NCBI RefSeq assembly: GCF_017304615.1
Contig: NZ_JAFKLZ010000004.1
Location: 186,001 to 250,000 of the forward strand
Direction: 5' to 3'
DNA length: 64,000 nt
Source: Sphingomonas sp.
Lineage (GTDB): Bacteria; Pseudomonadota; Alphaproteobacteria; Sphingomonadales; Sphingomonadaceae
Shown: piece after piece, positions 19,378 through 27,221 of the stretch
Layout of the letters: each line of letters begins with the position of its first letter
How positions within the stretch are numbered: the first letter of the stretch is position 1
Position numbers and translations under genes: made by a program
Notes under the pieces: model-generated
Seen by the model: the letters and a program-made list of their open reading frames with translations, nothing else
Database searches by the model: none
Told to the model about the DNA's origin: nothing

Positions 19378-21153
19378 ATGGCCGCACCCGTATTAGCATA
19401 TGAAGACCTCGGCCTCGTTCAGGGCGCGGGCTGGCTGTTCCGCCACCTCGACCTTTATATCGGGGAGCGCGATCGGCTCGCACTGATCGGGCGCAACGGC
19501 GCGGGCAAGACGACGCTGATGAAACTGATCGCAGGCGTGATCGATGCCGACGAAGGCCGGCGGACGATCGTGCCGGGCACCAAGGTGGTGCTGCTCGAAC
19601 AGGATCCGAAGGTCGACGGCTTCGCGACGCTTTACGATTTCGTGCTGGCCGGCCCCGATGCCCCCCTGCCCCACGAAGCCGACGCGATCGCCGACCAGCT
19701 TGGGATCGATCTCTCGCGCGAGGCCAAATCCGCGTCGGGCGGCGAGCGTCGCCGCGCCGCCATCGTCCGCGCGCTCGCACAGGACCCCGACGTGCTACTG
19801 CTCGACGAGCCGACCAACCATCTCGACATCGCCGCGATCGAATGGCTCGAGGAATGGCTCAACCGGTTCACCGGCGCGTTCGTGGTGATCAGCCACGACC
19901 GCACGTTCCTGACGCGGCTGACCAGGCAGACCCTGTGGCTGGACCGCGGTGCGATCCGCCGGGCCGAGGTTGGCTATGGCGGGTTCGAGGCGTGGACCGA
20001 ACAAGTCTATGCCGAGGAAGAGCGCAACGCCCAACGGCTCGACGCCAAGCTCAAGCTTGAGGAACATTGGCTGCAACGCGGCGTCACCGGGCGGCGGCGG
20101 CGCAACATGGGGCGGCTCGCGAAGCTCAAGGAAATGCGCGCCGAACGCGCTGCGATGCTCGGACCGCAGGGCGCGGCAAACCTCGTGACCGCCAGCGACG
20201 ACACCAAGACCAAGGTGGTGATCGACGCGAAAGGCGTGTCGGTCGGGTTTGACGGACGCACGATCATTCGCAATCTCGATCTGCGCATTACGCGCGGCGA
20301 CCGGATCGGCGTGGTCGGGCCGAATGGCGCGGGCAAGACGACACTGCTCCGTCTGCTGACCGGCGAACTTCAACCCGACGAGGGTGAGGTGAAGCTCGCC
20401 AAAACGCTCGACGGCGTCGTCATCGACCAGCAGCGCAAGCTGATGGCGCCGGACAAGCGCGTGCGCGATGTGCTGGCGGACGGCGGCGACTGGATCGAGG
20501 TGCTCGGCGTCAAGAAGCACATTCACGGCTATCTCAAGGAATTCCTGTTCGACCCCAATATGGTCGAGGCGCGCGTCGGCACCTTGTCGGGCGGTGAGCG
20601 GTCGCGGTTGCTGCTGGCGCGCGAATTCGCCCGCGCGTCGAACCTGCTGGTGCTCGACGAGCCGACCAACGACCTCGACCTCGAAACGCTCGACCTGCTG
20701 CAGGAAGTGATCGCGGAATATCAGGGCACGGTGCTGATCGTCAGCCACGACCGCGACTTCCTCGACCGCACCGTGACGCTGACATTGGGCCTCGACGGGT
20801 CGGGGACGGTCGACATCATCGCGGGCGGCTATGCCGACTGGGAAGCGCGGCGGCGGCCTAAGACGGAGAAGAAAGCCGCGTCCAAGCCCGCGCCGACGGC
20901 GCCGGAACGAACCAAGGCGGCAAAGCTCAGCTACAAGGACCAACGCGACTACGACCTGCTGCCAAAGCGGATCGAGGAGATCGAAGCCGCAATCGCCCGC
21001 GACGAGGAAGCGCTTCACGACCCCTCCCTCTACACCCGCGATCCCACGAAGTTCGCCGCGCTGACGGAGTCGATCGAAAAAGCGCGCGAGGAGAAAGACG
21101 CCGCGGAGATGCGCTGGCTCGTGCTGGCGGAACAGGTCGAGGCGTTGGGCTGA
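19378..21153 (+). CDS. uup: ABC-F family ATPase, Uup type
   Basis: A 591-aa protein with two ABC domains and no membrane segment. Domain 1 has GRNGAGKTT, SGGERRRAA and LLLDEPTNHLD; domain 2 has [18 protein letters not shown] and LVLDEPTNDLD. An inter-domain linker of charged helices follows domain 1. The C-terminal extension (LSYKDQRDYDLLPKRIEEIE onward) is the coiled coil that marks Uup among ABC-F proteins. These proteins act on ribosomes or DNA junctions rather than as transporters. The start at 19378 is chosen because domain 1 begins at once. Confidence 0.92.
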   Translation: MAAPVLAYEDLGLVQGAGWLFRHLDLYIGERDRLALIGRNGAGKTTLMKLIAGVIDADEGRRTIVPGTKVVLLEQDPKVDGFATLYDFVLAGPDAPLPHEADAIADQLGIDLSREAKSASGGERRRAAIVRALAQDPDVLLLDEPTNHLDIAAIEWLEEWLNRFTGAFVVISHDRTFLTRLTRQTLWLDRGAIRRAEVGYGGFEAWTEQVYAEEERNAQRLDAKLKLEEHWLQRGVTGRRRRNMGRLAKLKEMRAERAAMLGPQGAANLVTASDDTKTKVVIDAKGVSVGFDGRTIIRNLDLRITRGDRIGVVGPNGAGKTTLLRLLTGELQPDEGEVKLAKTLDGVVIDQQRKLMAPDKRVRDVLADGGDWIEVLGVKKHIHGYLKEFLFDPNMVEARVGTLSGGERSRLLLAREFARASNLLVLDEPTNDLDLETLDLLQEVIAEYQGTVLIVSHDRDFLDRTVTLTLGLDGSGTVDIIAGGYADWEARRRPKTEKKAASKPAPTAPERTKAAKLSYKDQRDYDLLPKRIEEIEAAIARDEEALHDPSLYTRDPTKFAALTESIEKAREEKDAAEMRWLVLAEQVEALG

Positions 21154-21198
21154 TCGCGCTTGCGCCAATACAGCGGCTTCGGTATCGGCCCTAGGCGC

Positions 21199-21272
21199 GC
21201 GGGTGTAGCTCAATGGTAGAGCAGAAGCTTCCCAAGCTTACGACGAGGGTTCGATTCCCTTCACCCGCTCCA
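21199..21272 (+). tRNA. tRNA-Gly(CCC)
   Basis: A 74-nt cloverleaf with a 7-bp acceptor stem GCGGGTG/CACCCGC, D-arm GCTC/GAGC, anticodon loop TTCCCAA giving anticodon CCC, T-arm AGGG-TTCGATT-CCCT, discriminator T and an encoded CCA. The top pair of the anticodon stem is a G-A mismatch. It reads GGG codons. There is no integrase or duplicated 3' end nearby, so no sign of an attachment site. Confidence 0.97.
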
Positions 21273-21327
21273 GCCTCCTGAACATCCTTCACGCCTTCCT
21301 TACCATTCCGCGCGTATCTCCACGCGC

Positions 21328-22629
21328 ATGTATCACGACCCCGCCCTGGCGAGCGCTGCGAAGGCCGATCCGCGCCCCACATCCGCCGTTTCGACCGCGA
21401 CCGGGATCGTCGGTCTCGTCGGCTTGCTCGTGTGGATCGGTATCGCGCGCTGGTTCGGGATGGACGGGCCCTACGCCGCACTCGTCAACGTCGCCGCGGC
21501 GGGGCTGCCGATGGTGCTGTGGTCGGTGCTGGTGGAAAAAGTCCATCGCAATCCGTCAACCGGGATCGATTGGGCCAATCCGAAGCCGTGGCGCGAGACG
21601 CTCGACCTGTCGATCACCAAGCTCGCCGGGCTGTGGCTGACCTGGGGCGGGATCGCGGCGACCTATGCGATCGGGCGCTTCTATTGGGAGGGCGGTTTCC
21701 GCTTCTCGATGTGGTGCTTCATGTGGGCGGCGCCGGTACTGTTCATGGCGTCGATCCCCTACACTTTGTGGCTCGATCGCCGCATGGTCGAGTCCAGGGA
21801 CGGTTGCTACCATCTCGGCGCGTGGCTGATGGGACTCGACGGGCCGCGCGACAACGAAGCGATCTACAATCACTTGCGCAGCTGGGGCGTGAAGGCGTTC
21901 TTCACCGCCTTCATGCTGGCGATCGTACCGCCTGGCTTCGGCGATTTCGTCCGCGGCGACACCAGTCAGGTGCTGAGCAATCCGGTCGCGCTGGCCAACT
22001 GGCTGATCACCTTCATGTTCGTGATCGACGTGGCGTTCGCGACCGCGGGCTATCTGCTCGCATTGCGCCCGCTCGATTCGCATATCCGCACTGCTAATCC
22101 GTTCGCGGCGGGCTGGATGGCGGCGCTGATTTGCTATCCGCCCTTCGTGCTGATGGGCGATGGCGGGCCGCTCGATTATCATCCGGGCACGCGTGGCGAG
22201 GCGAGCTGGTCGCTGTGGTTCGCCGACCAGCCGGTGCTGCTGGCGGTGATCGGAAGCGTGCTGGTCGCGCTGACCGCGATCTACGCCTCGGCGACGGTGA
22301 CCTTCGGCATCCGCTTCTCCAACCTGACGCACCGCGGCATCCTGACCAATGGCCCGTACGCGTTCAGCCGCCACCCGGCCTATCTGTCGAAGAACTTGTT
22401 CTGGATGATCTCGACCGTGCCATTCCTGACGACAGGGAGCTGGGTCGATGCCGTGCGTGCAACCGCGCTAATGGGGATTGTCGCGGGCATTTATTATTGG
22501 CGCGCCAAGACCGAGGAACGGCACCTCGGCATGGACCCCGCCTATCAGGAATATAGCGCGTGGATGGAGCGGAACGGACTCGTCCCACGCTTCTTCCAAT
22601 GGCTGAAGGGCACAAAGACAGAGGCCTAA
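21328..22629 (+). CDS. Integral membrane protein with isoprenylcysteine/phospholipid methyltransferase-like C-terminus
   Basis: A 433-aa protein with about nine hydrophobic segments. The C-terminal quarter matches the ICMT/PEMT-type methyltransferase fold: GIRFSNLTHRGILTNGPYAFSRHPAYLSKNLFW, then YYWRAKTEERHL (RHPxY and EExxL motifs that bind S-adenosylmethionine). The preceding 300 residues are a further membrane region not normally part of ICMT. The methyl acceptor is unknown; bacterial members rarely have defined substrates. It begins 55 bp after tRNA-Gly. Confidence 0.78.
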   Translation: MYHDPALASAAKADPRPTSAVSTATGIVGLVGLLVWIGIARWFGMDGPYAALVNVAAAGLPMVLWSVLVEKVHRNPSTGIDWANPKPWRETLDLSITKLAGLWLTWGGIAATYAIGRFYWEGGFRFSMWCFMWAAPVLFMASIPYTLWLDRRMVESRDGCYHLGAWLMGLDGPRDNEAIYNHLRSWGVKAFFTAFMLAIVPPGFGDFVRGDTSQVLSNPVALANWLITFMFVIDVAFATAGYLLALRPLDSHIRTANPFAAGWMAALICYPPFVLMGDGGPLDYHPGTRGEASWSLWFADQPVLLAVIGSVLVALTAIYASATVTFGIRFSNLTHRGILTNGPYAFSRHPAYLSKNLFWMISTVPFLTTGSWVDAVRATALMGIVAGIYYWRAKTEERHLGMDPAYQEYSAWMERNGLVPRFFQWLKGTKTEA

Positions 22630-22634
22630 GCCTT

Positions 22635-22722
22635 CGTCACCCCGGACTTGTTCCGGGGTCCAACTCTCCCCAAACTATACCGCCAGCGGCACATGGGATG
22701 CCGGAACAAGTCCGGCAAGACG
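22635..22722. repeat. Paired palindromic repeat (REP-like), class A
   Basis: The left arm CGTCACCCCGGACTTGTTCC (from 22635) and the right arm GCCGGAACAAGTCCGGCAAG (to about 22722) are inverted copies. It lies between the convergent methyltransferase-like gene and gshA, where it could also act as a terminator. Confidence 0.82.
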
Positions 22723-22728
22723 AAGTAG

Positions 22729-24102
22729 CTAGAAGCTCATCTCGCCATAGACACGACTGATGTCCCCGCCCCATTCGCCGTCGTAGCGGTCGAGCAAGAC
22801 CTGCGCCGGGACCTTGCCGGTGCGCACCACTTCGCGAAGCGGTTCGAGGAAGCCGGTTTCGTTGCTCCCGCCCGCATCCATCCGCCCGCGCGCGGTTAGA
22901 CCCGCGCTGGCTATGTCCAGCACCTCGCCGGCAATGTCGCGCAGCTTGCCGCCGCCCGGCAGCGGTGCGTCAAGCGCGAGTTCGGGCACCGCGTTCCGTA
23001 ACGCCTCGCGGTCGGCCATCGACCAGCCCTTGACCAGGTCCCACGCCGCATCGAGCGCACCCTGATCGTAGAGCAACCCGACCCATAGCGCCGGCAGCGC
23101 GCAGATGCGACTCCACGGCCCGCCATCGGCGCCGCGCATTTCGAGGAAGGTCTTGAGCCGCACTTCGGGGAATGCAGTCGACAGGTGATCGGAGAAATCG
23201 TCGATCGTCGGCTTCTCACTGGGCAGGATCGACAATTCGCCCTTCAGGAAATCGCGGAAGCTCAGCCCCGACGCATCGAGATACTGGCCGTCGCGGTAGA
23301 CGAAGTACATCGGCACATCGAGCGCATAGTCGGCGTAGCGCTCATACCCGAACCCGTCCTCGAACACGAACGGCAGCATCCCGGTGCGCGCCGGATCGGT
23401 ATCGGACCAGATATGGCTGCGATACGACAGCATGCCGTTCGGCTTGCCCTCGGTGAACGGCGAGTTCGCGAACAGGGCCGTCGCAAGCGGCTGCAAGGCG
23501 AGGCCGACGCGGAACTTCTGCACCATGTCGGCCTCGGAAGCATAGTCGAGATTGACCTGGATCGTGCAGGTCCTGAGCATCATGTCGAGCCCGAGATTGC
23601 CGACCCGCGGCATGTGCCGCAGCATGATCGCATAGCGCCCCTTGGGCATGATCGGCAGTTCGGCGCGCGTCTTGTCGGGCCACATGCCCAACCCCAGGAA
23701 ACCCAGGCCGAGCTTGTCGCCGACCGCCTTGACCTGCTCCAGGTGTCGTCCGGTCTCGGCGCAGGTCAAATGGAGGTTGTCGAGCGGCGCGCCCGACAGT
23801 TCGAACTGTCCCGCGGGCTCGAGGCTAATAGAACCGTCCGCGCCCGACATGGCGATGACCTTGCCGTTCTCCTCGACCGGCTTCCAGCCAAACTCGGTCA
23901 GGCCGTTGAGCAAGTCGCGGATGCCGCCCGGCTCGTCCCACGCCGGCGCGCGATGATCCTCGGTGCGATAGACGAACTTCTCATGCTCGGTGCCGATCCG
24001 CCAGCGCTCGGCCGGCTTTTCGCCACCGGCGAAGAAATCGATCAGTTGCTGACGGTCCTCGATGACCGCTGATTTGGTGGCCGAAACGGTCTTCGTCGTC
24101 AT
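22729..24102 (-). CDS. gshA: Glutamate-cysteine ligase, plant/alphaproteobacterial type
   Basis: A 457-aa enzyme of the GCS2 family that joins glutamate and cysteine, the first step of glutathione synthesis. Typical patterns: WRIGTEHEKFVY near residues 36-47, GADGSISLEPAGQFELSGAPL (substrate and metal site), MPKGRYAIMLRHMP and CTIQVNLDYASE. Length matches alphaproteobacterial and plant enzymes. It lies downstream of rsmE on the same strand, with an NTF2-like gene between. Confidence 0.96.
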   Translation of the reverse strand: MTTKTVSATKSAVIEDRQQLIDFFAGGEKPAERWRIGTEHEKFVYRTEDHRAPAWDEPGGIRDLLNGLTEFGWKPVEENGKVIAMSGADGSISLEPAGQFELSGAPLDNLHLTCAETGRHLEQVKAVGDKLGLGFLGLGMWPDKTRAELPIMPKGRYAIMLRHMPRVGNLGLDMMLRTCTIQVNLDYASEADMVQKFRVGLALQPLATALFANSPFTEGKPNGMLSYRSHIWSDTDPARTGMLPFVFEDGFGYERYADYALDVPMYFVYRDGQYLDASGLSFRDFLKGELSILPSEKPTIDDFSDHLSTAFPEVRLKTFLEMRGADGGPWSRICALPALWVGLLYDQGALDAAWDLVKGWSMADREALRNAVPELALDAPLPGGGKLRDIAGEVLDIASAGLTARGRMDAGGSNETGFLEPLREVVRTGKVPAQVLLDRYDGEWGGDISRVYGEMSF

Positions 24103-24157
24103 GGCGGCGCTTTAGCGGGCGGGTCGCGCCCGCGCCAGTATCTCGTATCGAAGAAGA

Positions 24158-24580
24158 TCAGGCGGGTTTGACGATACGTATCGGGGTGTATTGCGCCGAT
24201 ACGAGCCGCCAGACGCCCGCATCGCGGCGTACCACATAGACCGCGCGCATCGCTCGCTCGCCGAACGCATAACGCAGGGTGACGATTGCGACGTTGCCGG
24301 TGGTCCGAACGGTGCGCTCGTCCATCGTGACGGCGGGGCCGGCGGCCTTCTTTTCCGGGGCGTAGAACCCGAGCATCTTGTCGCGCGGATCGACTTCGCC
24401 CAGCGGGGAAATCTCGACGAAATCTGGCGCAGTCAACTCGGCTAGCGCGGCCTGATCGAAGGATTGTTGCGCGGCGGCGAAGGCGTCGACCACGGCAACG
24501 GGATCGTTGACACGCGCCGGAGACGCCATCGCGGGAACGGCCGAGGCGATCGCGACGGCGAAAAGGACGGAACGAATCAT
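24158..24580 (-). CDS. Secreted NTF2-like (DUF4440-type) protein
   Basis: A 140-aa protein with a signal peptide (MIRSVLFAVAIASAVPAMA), followed by an NTF2-like cone fold: helices DPVAVVDAFAAAQQSFDQAALAELTAPDFVEISPLGEV, then beta strands ending AGVWRLVSAQYTPI. Such proteins bind small ligands or act as putative periplasmic hydrolases; no catalytic assignment is possible. The start at 24580 is chosen for the signal peptide. It sits between rsmE and gshA on the same strand. Confidence 0.82.
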   Translation of the reverse strand: MIRSVLFAVAIASAVPAMASPARVNDPVAVVDAFAAAQQSFDQAALAELTAPDFVEISPLGEVDPRDKMLGFYAPEKKAAGPAVTMDERTVRTTGNVAIVTLRYAFGERAMRAVYVVRRDAGVWRLVSAQYTPIRIVKPA

Positions 24581-24624
24581 GACGCCTCCTATGAGTGTAT
24601 TATTATCATAGGACACGACCTGCG

Positions 24625-25371
24625 CTACCGCCAATCCCCCGCGACGCTCATCCAGATCGAAACAGCCGCCGCCGCCGCGGTCTCCGCGCGAAGGATGCGT
24701 GGGCCGAGGCCGATGCCGACAGCCTGCGGCACGCCTCGAATCGCGTCGCGCTCGGCATCGTCGAACCCGCCTTCGGGACCGATCAGGATCGCCGCCGGGC
24801 CTTTGTGCGCGGCCATCGCTTCGGCAGCGGGCGCGCCGCCCAGTTCGTCGGCGAAGAACAACGCGCGATCGACCGGCCAATCACGCAGCAATGCCTCCAG
24901 CTTCACTGGCTCAGCCAGCTCGGGCAGCGCGGTGCGATCGCATTGTTCGGCCGCCTCGATCATATGGCTGCGCAACCGCTCGCCATTGATCCGGTCGATC
25001 ACGGTGCGCCGAGTCAGCACGGGCACCAGACGCGCGACGCCCAGCTCGCACGCTTTTTCGGCGACCCAGTCGATCCGCCCTTTCTTGATGGGGGCGGCAC
25101 ACAGCCACAGGTCGGGCGGCGCCTCACGATCGCGCAGATGCGCGGTCATGTCCAGGATCAGGTCTCGCTTGCCGATCGCGCTCGCGACCCCCAGCCACTC
25201 GCCTGTCGCGTCGTCAAACAGCTTGACCGGATCGCCCGCTTTCAGCCTTAACACCGATAGCAGGTAATGCGCTTGCCCCCCATCCACCCGCACTTGCCCA
25301 CCCTCTGCAAGTGGAGTCTCGACGAACAGTCTCGGCGTCGATCGCGGTGGCCATGCTGGAGTTGCGGGCAT
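24625..25371 (-). CDS. rsmE: 16S rRNA (uracil-1498-N3)-methyltransferase
   Basis: A 248-aa SPOUT-family enzyme. An N-terminal PUA-like domain (RLFVETPLAEGGQVRVDGGQAHYLLSVLRLKAGDPVKLFD) precedes the knotted SAM-binding domain with AILIGPEGGFDDAERDA and LGPRILRAETAA, the diagnostic knot motifs. It methylates U1498 of 16S rRNA. It is the first clear gene of the rsmE / NTF2-like / gshA minus-strand group and lies near ubiA, a common alphaproteobacterial neighbourhood. Confidence 0.95.
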   Translation of the reverse strand: MPATPAWPPRSTPRLFVETPLAEGGQVRVDGGQAHYLLSVLRLKAGDPVKLFDDATGEWLGVASAIGKRDLILDMTAHLRDREAPPDLWLCAAPIKKGRIDWVAEKACELGVARLVPVLTRRTVIDRINGERLRSHMIEAAEQCDRTALPELAEPVKLEALLRDWPVDRALFFADELGGAPAAEAMAAHKGPAAILIGPEGGFDDAERDAIRGVPQAVGIGLGPRILRAETAAAAAVSIWMSVAGDWR

Positions 25372-25385
25372 ACCCCTCCATAGCC

Positions 25386-25450
25386 CGTTCGTGCTGAGCT
25401 TGTCGAAGCACGTGTTCCAAGCCCGCCGTTCGACAGGCTCAGGGCGAACG
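25386..25450. repeat. Paired palindromic repeat (REP-like), class C
   Basis: The element runs from CGTTCGTGCTGAGCTTGTCG to the mirrored CGACAGGCTCAGGGCGAACG. Each half forms its own small hairpin (CGTGCT/AGCACG in the left). Same class as 27107-27171. It lies between the rsmE start and a small membrane protein gene. Confidence 0.85.
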
Positions 25451-25461
25451 GTTCGTTTGAA

Positions 25462-25608
25462 TCAGCGCCTTCGCCGCGCCGAGCGCCACCCGATCACCAG
25501 CGCCGCGATCGCGAACGCGCCGCCGATCAGCGCCAGCCCCGCCGCTTCGACGATGCCCCAGAACAGCGTCTCGGCGAACCGCGCGATGGCGACGGAGAGA
25601 TGGACCAT
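25462..25608 (-). CDS. Small single-span membrane protein (48 aa), unknown
   Basis: An open frame ATG (25608) to TGA (25462) encodes MVHLSVAIARFAETLFWG followed by a hydrophobic helix rich in Ala, Gly, Leu and Ile (about residues 19-40) and a basic end WRSARRRR. Third codon positions are almost all G or C, as in real genes here. The basic C-terminus would keep the tail in the cytoplasm. It lies between a repeat element and the DUF2147 gene on the same strand. It is not recognised; it could be a chance frame. Confidence 0.5.
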   Translation of the reverse strand: MVHLSVAIARFAETLFWGIVEAAGLALIGGAFAIAALVIGWRSARRRR

Positions 25609-25632
25609 CGTGGTCCTAACGGTCGAACCCGG

Positions 25633-26064
25633 TCAGGGTATCCGCGTCCAGTGCCGCGTCTGGCAAAACACACCCAGGAAGCACCCGACCGTCTTCAACG
25701 TGTCGCGATTGAGCAGCGTGATCGTGCCCGATACCGTCATGTCGCGATCGGGCACATAGACCGAACCCTTCCATTCGCTCGGGGCTGACTGGCGGAAATC
25801 GCGCAGTAATTGCATGCCGATGATGTCGCGGTTGCGCGCGGCGACCGCCGCTTTGGTCTTGTCGTCGGCCCATACCACGGTCGCGCACATGTTCGTACCG
25901 CACGGCGCGGCCTTGATGTGCACCGTATTGTTGGTGTTGCGCCACACGCCCGTCCAGGACGGCACGATCGCGCGCGCCGGCTCCGCGGTGGAGGGTACGG
26001 CGAACCCAACCGGCAACAAGGTTAGTGCAACACAGGCAAGCAATCGGGACACAGTCGTTCGCAT
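25633..26064 (-). CDS. Secreted DUF2147-type protein
   Basis: A 143-aa protein with a signal peptide (MRTTVSRLLACVALTLLPVGFAVPSTA) and the DUF2147 pattern: WTGVWRNTNNTVHIKAAPCG, CATVVWADDKTK, the IIGMQLLRDF segment, SVYVPDRDMTVSGTITL and a Cys-rich end KTVGCFLGVFCQTRHWTRI. The domain is a small beta-rich periplasmic fold of unknown role. The start at 26064 is set by the signal peptide. It is divergent from ubiA across 106 bp. Confidence 0.85.
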   Translation of the reverse strand: MRTTVSRLLACVALTLLPVGFAVPSTAEPARAIVPSWTGVWRNTNNTVHIKAAPCGTNMCATVVWADDKTKAAVAARNRDIIGMQLLRDFRQSAPSEWKGSVYVPDRDMTVSGTITLLNRDTLKTVGCFLGVFCQTRHWTRIP

Positions 26065-26170
26065 TGTAAACTCCAGGCTCCCCGCCGTTCCGCCTGCCGT
26101 CGCAGCGTGACGACAGTGAGGCAAAGCGTGGCGCTGGTGCGGCAATTGGCATCCGGCTAGTGAACGGTCG

Positions 26171-27100
26171 ATGACCGACACCCCCGAAATCGTGCCCGAT
26201 ACGCAATATAGAGGGCTGGTCGGCGCGCTGCCGCCCTATCCGCGCGCGCTGGCCTCGCTGGCGCGATTCGACCGGCCGATCGGCTGGCAATTGCTGTTCT
26301 GGCCGGGCGCGTGGGGCGTCGCGCTGGCGAAGGGGGCCATCGAGCGCTGGGACCTGATCCTATGGCTGGCGCTCGGCAGCATCGCGATGCGCGGCGCGGG
26401 ATGCGTCTATAACGACATCGTCGACCGCGACCTCGACCGTCAGGTCGCCCGCACGCGGAGCCGCCCGCTCGCCAGCGGCGCGGTACGCCTGAAGGCGGCC
26501 TGGGCGTGGCTGGCGGCCCTGTCGCTGATCGGCCTCGTCGTCCTCCTGCAACTTTCGACCTATGCGAAGGTGGTCGCTTTGGTCAGCCTGGCCCCCGTCG
26601 CGGCCTACCCCTTCATGAAGCGCATCACCTGGTGGCCGCAGGCCTGGCTGGGCATCGTCTTTTCCTGGGCGGCGCTCGTCGGGTGGAGCGAGGTTGCGGG
26701 ATCGCTCGCCCCGCCGGGCGGACTGCCGGGGCTACTGCTCTACGCAGGGTCGATCTTTTGGGTGATCGGATATGACACGATCTACGCGCTGCAGGATGTT
26801 GAGGACGATGCGTTGGTCGGCGTCCGATCGTCGGCGCGCGCGCTGGGCAGCCGGGTGCGGCCGGGCGTCGCGATCTTCTATGCGTTGGCTGCAGGGCTGT
26901 GGGGCGCGGCATTCTGGCAGTTGCGCCCCGACCCGCTGGTCCTCGCCGCTTTGCTTCCCGCCTCGATCCATTTCGCTTGGCAGGTTGCAACGCTCGTCCC
27001 AAGCCACGGCGGTAACGCGCTGCATCGCTTCCGTTCGAACCGTTATGCGGGGTTGCTAGTTTTCCTCGCGTGCCTGGTGGTCGGGCAGAGTAGTTTTTAA
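26171..27100 (+). CDS. ubiA: 4-hydroxybenzoate octaprenyltransferase
   Basis: A 309-aa membrane prenyltransferase that attaches the isoprenoid tail to 4-hydroxybenzoate in ubiquinone synthesis. It has about eight to nine hydrophobic helices and both Asp-rich motifs: NDIVDRDLD at residues 81-89, followed by RTRSRPLASG, and YALQDVEDD near 204-212. Length fits the family. A class C repeat follows its stop by 7 bp. Confidence 0.96.
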   Translation: MTDTPEIVPDTQYRGLVGALPPYPRALASLARFDRPIGWQLLFWPGAWGVALAKGAIERWDLILWLALGSIAMRGAGCVYNDIVDRDLDRQVARTRSRPLASGAVRLKAAWAWLAALSLIGLVVLLQLSTYAKVVALVSLAPVAAYPFMKRITWWPQAWLGIVFSWAALVGWSEVAGSLAPPGGLPGLLLYAGSIFWVIGYDTIYALQDVEDDALVGVRSSARALGSRVRPGVAIFYALAAGLWGAAFWQLRPDPLVLAALLPASIHFAWQVATLVPSHGGNALHRFRSNRYAGLLVFLACLVVGQSSF

Positions 27101-27106
27101 TTCCCC

Positions 27107-27171
27107 CGTTCGTGCTGAGCCTGTCGAAGCACGTGCCCGGAGCACGCCCTTCGACAAGCTCAGGGCGAACG
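27107..27171. repeat. Paired palindromic repeat (REP-like), class C
   Basis: CGTTCGTGCTGAGCCTGTCG at the left end and CGACAAGCTCAGGGCGAACG at the right end (27171) are inverted copies. Nearly identical to 25386-25450, one gene-pair away. It lies between ubiA and pmbA. Confidence 0.87.
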
Positions 27172-27221
27172 TAGGGATAGATGCCTTTGACCATCGGCTT
27201 CTCGCTTCCTAAGTGCCCTGA

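Noticed and set aside
21199-21272. tRNA-Gly as an integration site of a mobile island
   Set aside because: No integrase, no duplicated 3' end and ordinary genes on both sides. The same holds for tRNA-Phe at 44307-44382.
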